Origin: Clostridiaceae bacterium
Lineage (GTDB): Bacteria; Bacillota; Clostridia; Oscillospirales; Acutalibacteraceae
DNA: 7,592 bases
Direction: 5' to 3'
NCBI GenBank assembly: GCA_904502215.1
Contig: CAJGDQ010000046.1
Location: forward strand, 1 to 7,592
Shown here piece by piece: positions 4,556 to 7,592 of this stretch. Under the pieces are notes generated by a model. The model was not told where the DNA came from. It did no database searches and saw nothing but the letters and a program-made list of their open reading frames with translations. A program made the position numbers and the translations under genes. Position 1 is the stretch's first letter. Every line of letters starts with the position of its first letter.

Positions 4556-7139
4556 ATATCCTTTTTGCAATTAATTTTGTAAGCTCGCTAAATGGAATAA
4601 TTAAAATCGAGAAAAGTAAAACCAAAGCAAAATTTCCTATATTTAACATTTCCAGACCAAACACATAACCAGCAGGGGTGAAAATAAGGAAAAGAATTAT
4701 AAAAATCGCAATGGCCGAAGAAAAATTCAAAAGATTATTTGAGAAAATTTCCTTATTAAAAATACTGCCTTCAAACTTATTGTTAAAACAATGGAAGATT
4801 TGCATAAGGCCCAATGCCGCAAATGCCATGGTAGTTGCCGTATTAAGACCTCCGATTGTTTTACCGATAGCGAAAACTATAAGGGTTAAAATTGCTATAA
4901 ACATTCCTTGAGATGTTACCGAAAATACCGCATACTTATCAAAAATCTTATTTGAAAAAACCCTCTTAGATTTCATAACCCCCTTTTCAGCGCCTTCCAT
5001 ACAAAGAGAGATTGCAGGAGCTGAATCGGTTAATAAATTTATCCATAAAAGATGAACCGCAGCAACGGGCATAATTCCAGTAAATATCATACCGAATAAA
5101 ACAGTAAAAATCTCAGCAAAATTGGTGCTAAATAGATAGTTGACAAGCTTGCGAACATTGGAGAATAATGCTCTGCTTTGCTTGATAGCATAAACGATAG
5201 AACTAAATCGATTATTTTGAATAATAATATCAGCATTACCCTTAGCAACATCTGCGCCAAATTTACCAATAGCGCAACCAACATCAGCAAGAGCTAAAGC
5301 ATCAGCATCCTGAACTCCATCGCCAGTTACGGTAACATTTTTACCTCTTGACTGCCAAGCTTTAATAATTCTTACCTTATCGCTAGGTGAAACACGGGCA
5401 AAAACTGAATATTTTTCAATATTTTCGCTAAGCTCATCATCACTCATAAGGCTTAATTCTTCGCCTGTAACAGCAAAAGTGTCGTCTTCTAAAATACCTA
5501 TTCTTCTCGCAATAGTTCTGGCGGTGATAAGATTATCGCCGGTTATCATAACCGTTTTAATGCCCGCTTCCTTACAAGCGGCAATCTCATCAATAACCCC
5601 TTCTCTTGGTGGGTCAGAAAGACCTAAAAGACCAACAAAGGTAAGGCCGTTTTCAATTTCCTCGGGATTCGGGTTTGCAGGAAGCTCGAAAAGCGGTTTC
5701 ATAGCTATGCAAATAACTCTTAGTTCTTCCTCAGCCAAGGACTGATTAAGGGAAAGAATTTCCTCGGAATTGCAACCTATGCACTTAGGAACAACAGCCT
5801 CAACCGCACCCTTAACAATAGCAAAAGGTTTCTCGTTAATCATTGTTATAACGGTCATCATTTTGCGTTCGGAATCAAAAGGAATTTCGGTTATATGGGG
5901 ATAGATATTAGCAACATCAGCCTTACTCATTGTGTTATACGCAAGACAGGCCTTTTCAATAGCGTTTTCGGTTGAATCATTATTAAGAGTTGAACAAGCA
6001 GTTGCAATCTTAATAACCAAAGCCGAGGATTCATCAATAGCTTCATTTTCAAGATTAACTATTTTTTTGCCATCAAAAACTGTTGTTAACTGCATTTTGT
6101 TGTGGGTTAAAACGCCTGTTTTATCGCAAAGAATAACATCAGTTTTTCCAAGGCTTTCAGCAGCTTTGGCATTTTTTATAATTATTTTATCTTGTAAAAT
6201 CCTATGGGTTCCAAGAGCTATAACAATGGTAGCAATAGCAGGAAGTGCCTCGGGAATGGCAGCAACACCTAACGCTACCGAATTCATTAACATTTTAAGG
6301 GTCATACTTGCAAATTGACCATTATTAAAATTATGAATCATACCGATAATAAAGGTTAATATACAAACAGCAAGAATAATCAGATTTGTAAATTTAGCGA
6401 TATTATCAAGCTGATGCTGAAGTGGAAGCTTATCATCGCCGCTTTCTTGCAAAATCGCAGAGGTTCTACCCATTTCGGTATTAATACCTGTTGCAACAAC
6501 AACCACCTTAGCAGTTCCGTGAACAACGCTACAACCCGAATGCACCATATTAGAACGTTCGCTAATAACAGTTATATCGTCAAGAATTGAATCCTCATTT
6601 TTTTCAACAGGAATTTCAACACCTGTTAATAAATTTTCATTAACACGAAATTCATTTGACTCAATTATTCTCGCATCGGCAGGAATATAATCCCCTGCCT
6701 CTAATAAAATAATATCACCGGGAACGAGCAACAAAGCATTTAAATGTTTAACGATACCATCTCTCATAACCGAAACGGTTGAATTAGTAAAGTTTTTGAT
6801 ATTTTCAAGTGTTTTATCACAATTTAAAATATGAAAAGCACTAACAGCAGCGTTTATAATAACAATTGCTATTATCAAAAGTGGCGAAAAGCTGTTTACC
6901 TCTTCATACATTAAAGAAACAATAAAGGAAAGTAGAGAAATAATAATAAGAAGAATAATAGTTTTGTTATTAAACTGTGATAAGAAAAGCTTTAAAAAAC
7001 TCGGTTTTTCATTAGAAGAAATAACATTCAATCCGTTTTCATCCAGTCTTTGGTCGGCAATACCATTTGCAAGACCGGAAAACTTATCAACCGATAACTC
7101 TTCTAAAACTTCGTCTTTAGAGGCGCTATGCCAAATCAT
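4554..7139 (-). CDS. P2-type (calcium-type) cation-transporting P-type ATPase with degenerate signature motifs
   Basis: A membrane pump of the SERCA/PMCA-like family, 861 residues, full length. An N-terminal cation-ATPase domain (1 to about 55) precedes ten predicted membrane helices, near 58-78, 85-103, 250-270, 284-311, 664-690, 694-712, 736-758, 768-785, 804-825 and 835-856. The phosphorylated Asp339 sits in CDKTGVLT; FDSERK (421-426), DPPRE (509-513), TGDN (533-536), Lys588 and GDGVQDADAL (606-615) follow in order. Calcium-site residues correspond to SERCA Glu309, Asn768, Glu771, Asn796, Thr799 and Asp800: here Glu297, Asn673, Glu676, Asn701, Thr704, Asp705. Several signatures are altered: TGES is TGVE (172-175), DKTGT is DKTGV, KGAPE is KGAVE (443-447), NDAP is QDAD. 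AAGGGGG lies seven bases before the ATG, inside the upstream gene's end; the two are one base apart. Calcium is the likely ion; activity is uncertain. Confidence 0.9.
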   Translation of the reverse strand: MIWHSASKDEVLEELSVDKFSGLANGIADQRLDENGLNVISSNEKPSFLKLFLSQFNNKTIILLIIISLLSFIVSLMYEEVNSFSPLLIIAIVIINAAVSAFHILNCDKTLENIKNFTNSTVSVMRDGIVKHLNALLLVPGDIILLEAGDYIPADARIIESNEFRVNENLLTGVEIPVEKNEDSILDDITVISERSNMVHSGCSVVHGTAKVVVVATGINTEMGRTSAILQESGDDKLPLQHQLDNIAKFTNLIILAVCILTFIIGMIHNFNNGQFASMTLKMLMNSVALGVAAIPEALPAIATIVIALGTHRILQDKIIIKNAKAAESLGKTDVILCDKTGVLTHNKMQLTTVFDGKKIVNLENEAIDESSALVIKIATACSTLNNDSTENAIEKACLAYNTMSKADVANIYPHITEIPFDSERKMMTVITMINEKPFAIVKGAVEAVVPKCIGCNSEEILSLNQSLAEEELRVICIAMKPLFELPANPNPEEIENGLTFVGLLGLSDPPREGVIDEIAACKEAGIKTVMITGDNLITARTIARRIGILEDDTFAVTGEELSLMSDDELSENIEKYSVFARVSPSDKVRIIKAWQSRGKNVTVTGDGVQDADALALADVGCAIGKFGADVAKGNADIIIQNNRFSSIVYAIKQSRALFSNVRKLVNYLFSTNFAEIFTVLFGMIFTGIMPVAAVHLLWINLLTDSAPAISLCMEGAEKGVMKSKRVFSNKIFDKYAVFSVTSQGMFIAILTLIVFAIGKTIGGLNTATTMAFAALGLMQIFHCFNNKFEGSIFNKEIFSNNLLNFSSAIAIFIILFLIFTPAGYVFGLEMLNIGNFALVLLFSILIIPFSELTKLIAKRI

Positions 7140-7140
7140 C

Positions 7141-7592
7141 CTATATCCCCCTTAACTTATTATAATAATCTTTCATTTGTTTAACATCCTCAGCCTGAGT
7201 GCCTGCTGATTCACAAATGAAGGTTGGTGTGCAGTCATATTTGCAAACAAGCTCTATAACAGGCTTAAAATCAGGACCAAATACCTTGTCCTCAAAGGTT
7301 AAATGGCGTTTTTCACCGCCCGTTGTGTATTCAATCTTTGAAAAATGCGAATGGAAATTTTTAAATCTATATTCGCCAAGCTCATTTTTGATGGTTAAGA
7401 AAACCTTTTCAAAATCCTCTTTTGTTTTCAAAACGCCTAAATTACGTGCATTAAGATGTCCGAAATCAATACAAGGTATAAGCCTCTCATCTATTTTACA
7501 AAGCTCCATAACCTCTTGCAAGGTGCCGAGCTGATTGACCTTACCCATAGTTTCAGGGCAAATATGGATATGAGAAAGTCCCTCATTATCTA
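7141..7592 (-). CDS. TIM-barrel protein of the endonuclease IV / xylose isomerase-like superfamily, C-terminal half
   Basis: The 149 complete codons in the window are about half of a typical 270-290-residue member; the N-terminus lies beyond the right edge. Recognisable metal-site segments are HICPETMGK (Glu at 7552-7554), CIDFGHLNAR (Asp at 7465-7467, His at 7456-7458), FKNFHSHFSKIEY, and CESAGT near the end, which fit the Glu, Asp, His, His and final Glu ligands of Nfo-type barrels. The Asp-x-His ligand pair of true endonuclease IV (DRH) appears here as KRH, so one metal-binding Asp seems absent. I therefore prefer a generic sugar-phosphate isomerase/epimerase-like or AP-endonuclease-2-family barrel over authentic Nfo. 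It probably heads the same transcript as the ATPase, whose ribosome binding site lies in its last codons. No functional link between the two is evident. Confidence 0.8.
   Translation of the reverse strand, partial: DNEGLSHIHICPETMGKVNQLGTLQEVMELCKIDERLIPCIDFGHLNARNLGVLKTKEDFEKVFLTIKNELGEYRFKNFHSHFSKIEYTTGGEKRHLTFEDKVFGPDFKPVIELVCKYDCTPTFICESAGTQAEDVKQMKDYYNKLRGI

Noticed and set aside
5932..6318. 128-codon plus-strand open frame with hydrophobic stretches
   Set aside because: It is antisense to the ATPase membrane-helix and phosphorylation region; its hydrophobicity mirrors the real helices and no promoter or ribosome binding site precedes it.
7199..7534. 111-codon plus-strand frame at the right end
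   Set aside because: It is antisense to the TIM-barrel gene, which has recognisable metal-site motifs and a stop tightly coupled to the ATPase start.

Overview
The window is AT-rich DNA with tightly packed genes, strong AAGGAGG-type ribosome binding sites and short leaders. It carries a SpoIIM-type engulfment gene beside xerD, and a glutamate racemase / DUF1934 / argS cluster. Together these point to a low-GC, spore-forming member of the Firmicutes, most likely class Clostridia. An Oscillospirales/Ruminococcaceae-type genome is my best guess, but the sequence alone does not prove it. I see no RNA gene, CRISPR array, insertion sequence, phage gene or attachment site. This reads as a chromosomal core region.

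Layout. (1) Positions 1-1786, minus strand: an operon with its own promoter (1758-1786), ordered murI, DUF1934 (YwiB-like), argS. Its genes overlap by 4 and 20 bases, and argS runs off the left edge. (2) Positions 1798-3417, minus strand: spoIIM then xerD, 17 bases apart, closed by a strong hairpin terminator at 1798-1825. (3) Positions 3368-3783: a 416-base divergent intergenic region. It holds a candidate sigma-E promoter just upstream of spoIIM, a consensus-like housekeeping promoter further out, a nested inverted repeat, and a cluster of four direct repeats (TTRTRTYAAC). It ends with the extended -10 promoter of the plus-strand gene. (4) Positions 3784-4518, plus strand: a lone FabG-like short-chain dehydrogenase, possibly the EF-P 5-aminopentanone reductase. 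(5) Positions 4517-4555: a bidirectional terminator between convergent genes. (6) Positions 4554-7592, minus strand: a P2-type (calcium-type) cation ATPase preceded, one base away, by the C-terminal half of a TIM-barrel protein of the endonuclease IV / sugar-phosphate isomerase superfamily.

Functions fall into cell-wall precursor supply (MurI makes D-glutamate), translation (ArgS, perhaps the reductase acting on EF-P), chromosome dimer resolution (XerD), spore engulfment (SpoIIM) and cation export. No obviously new multi-gene system is visible. The most unusual signal is that several intact enzymes carry substitutions at signature catalytic positions. The ATPase has TGVE for TGES, DKTGV for DKTGT, KGAVE for KGAPE and GVQDAD for GVNDAP, while its cation-binding residues look intact. 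XerD has Lys for the first catalytic Arg and Ser for the catalytic Lys. MurI has Cys-Gly for Cys-Asn. Whether these mark a lineage-wide variant or loss of function needs an alignment that I cannot run.
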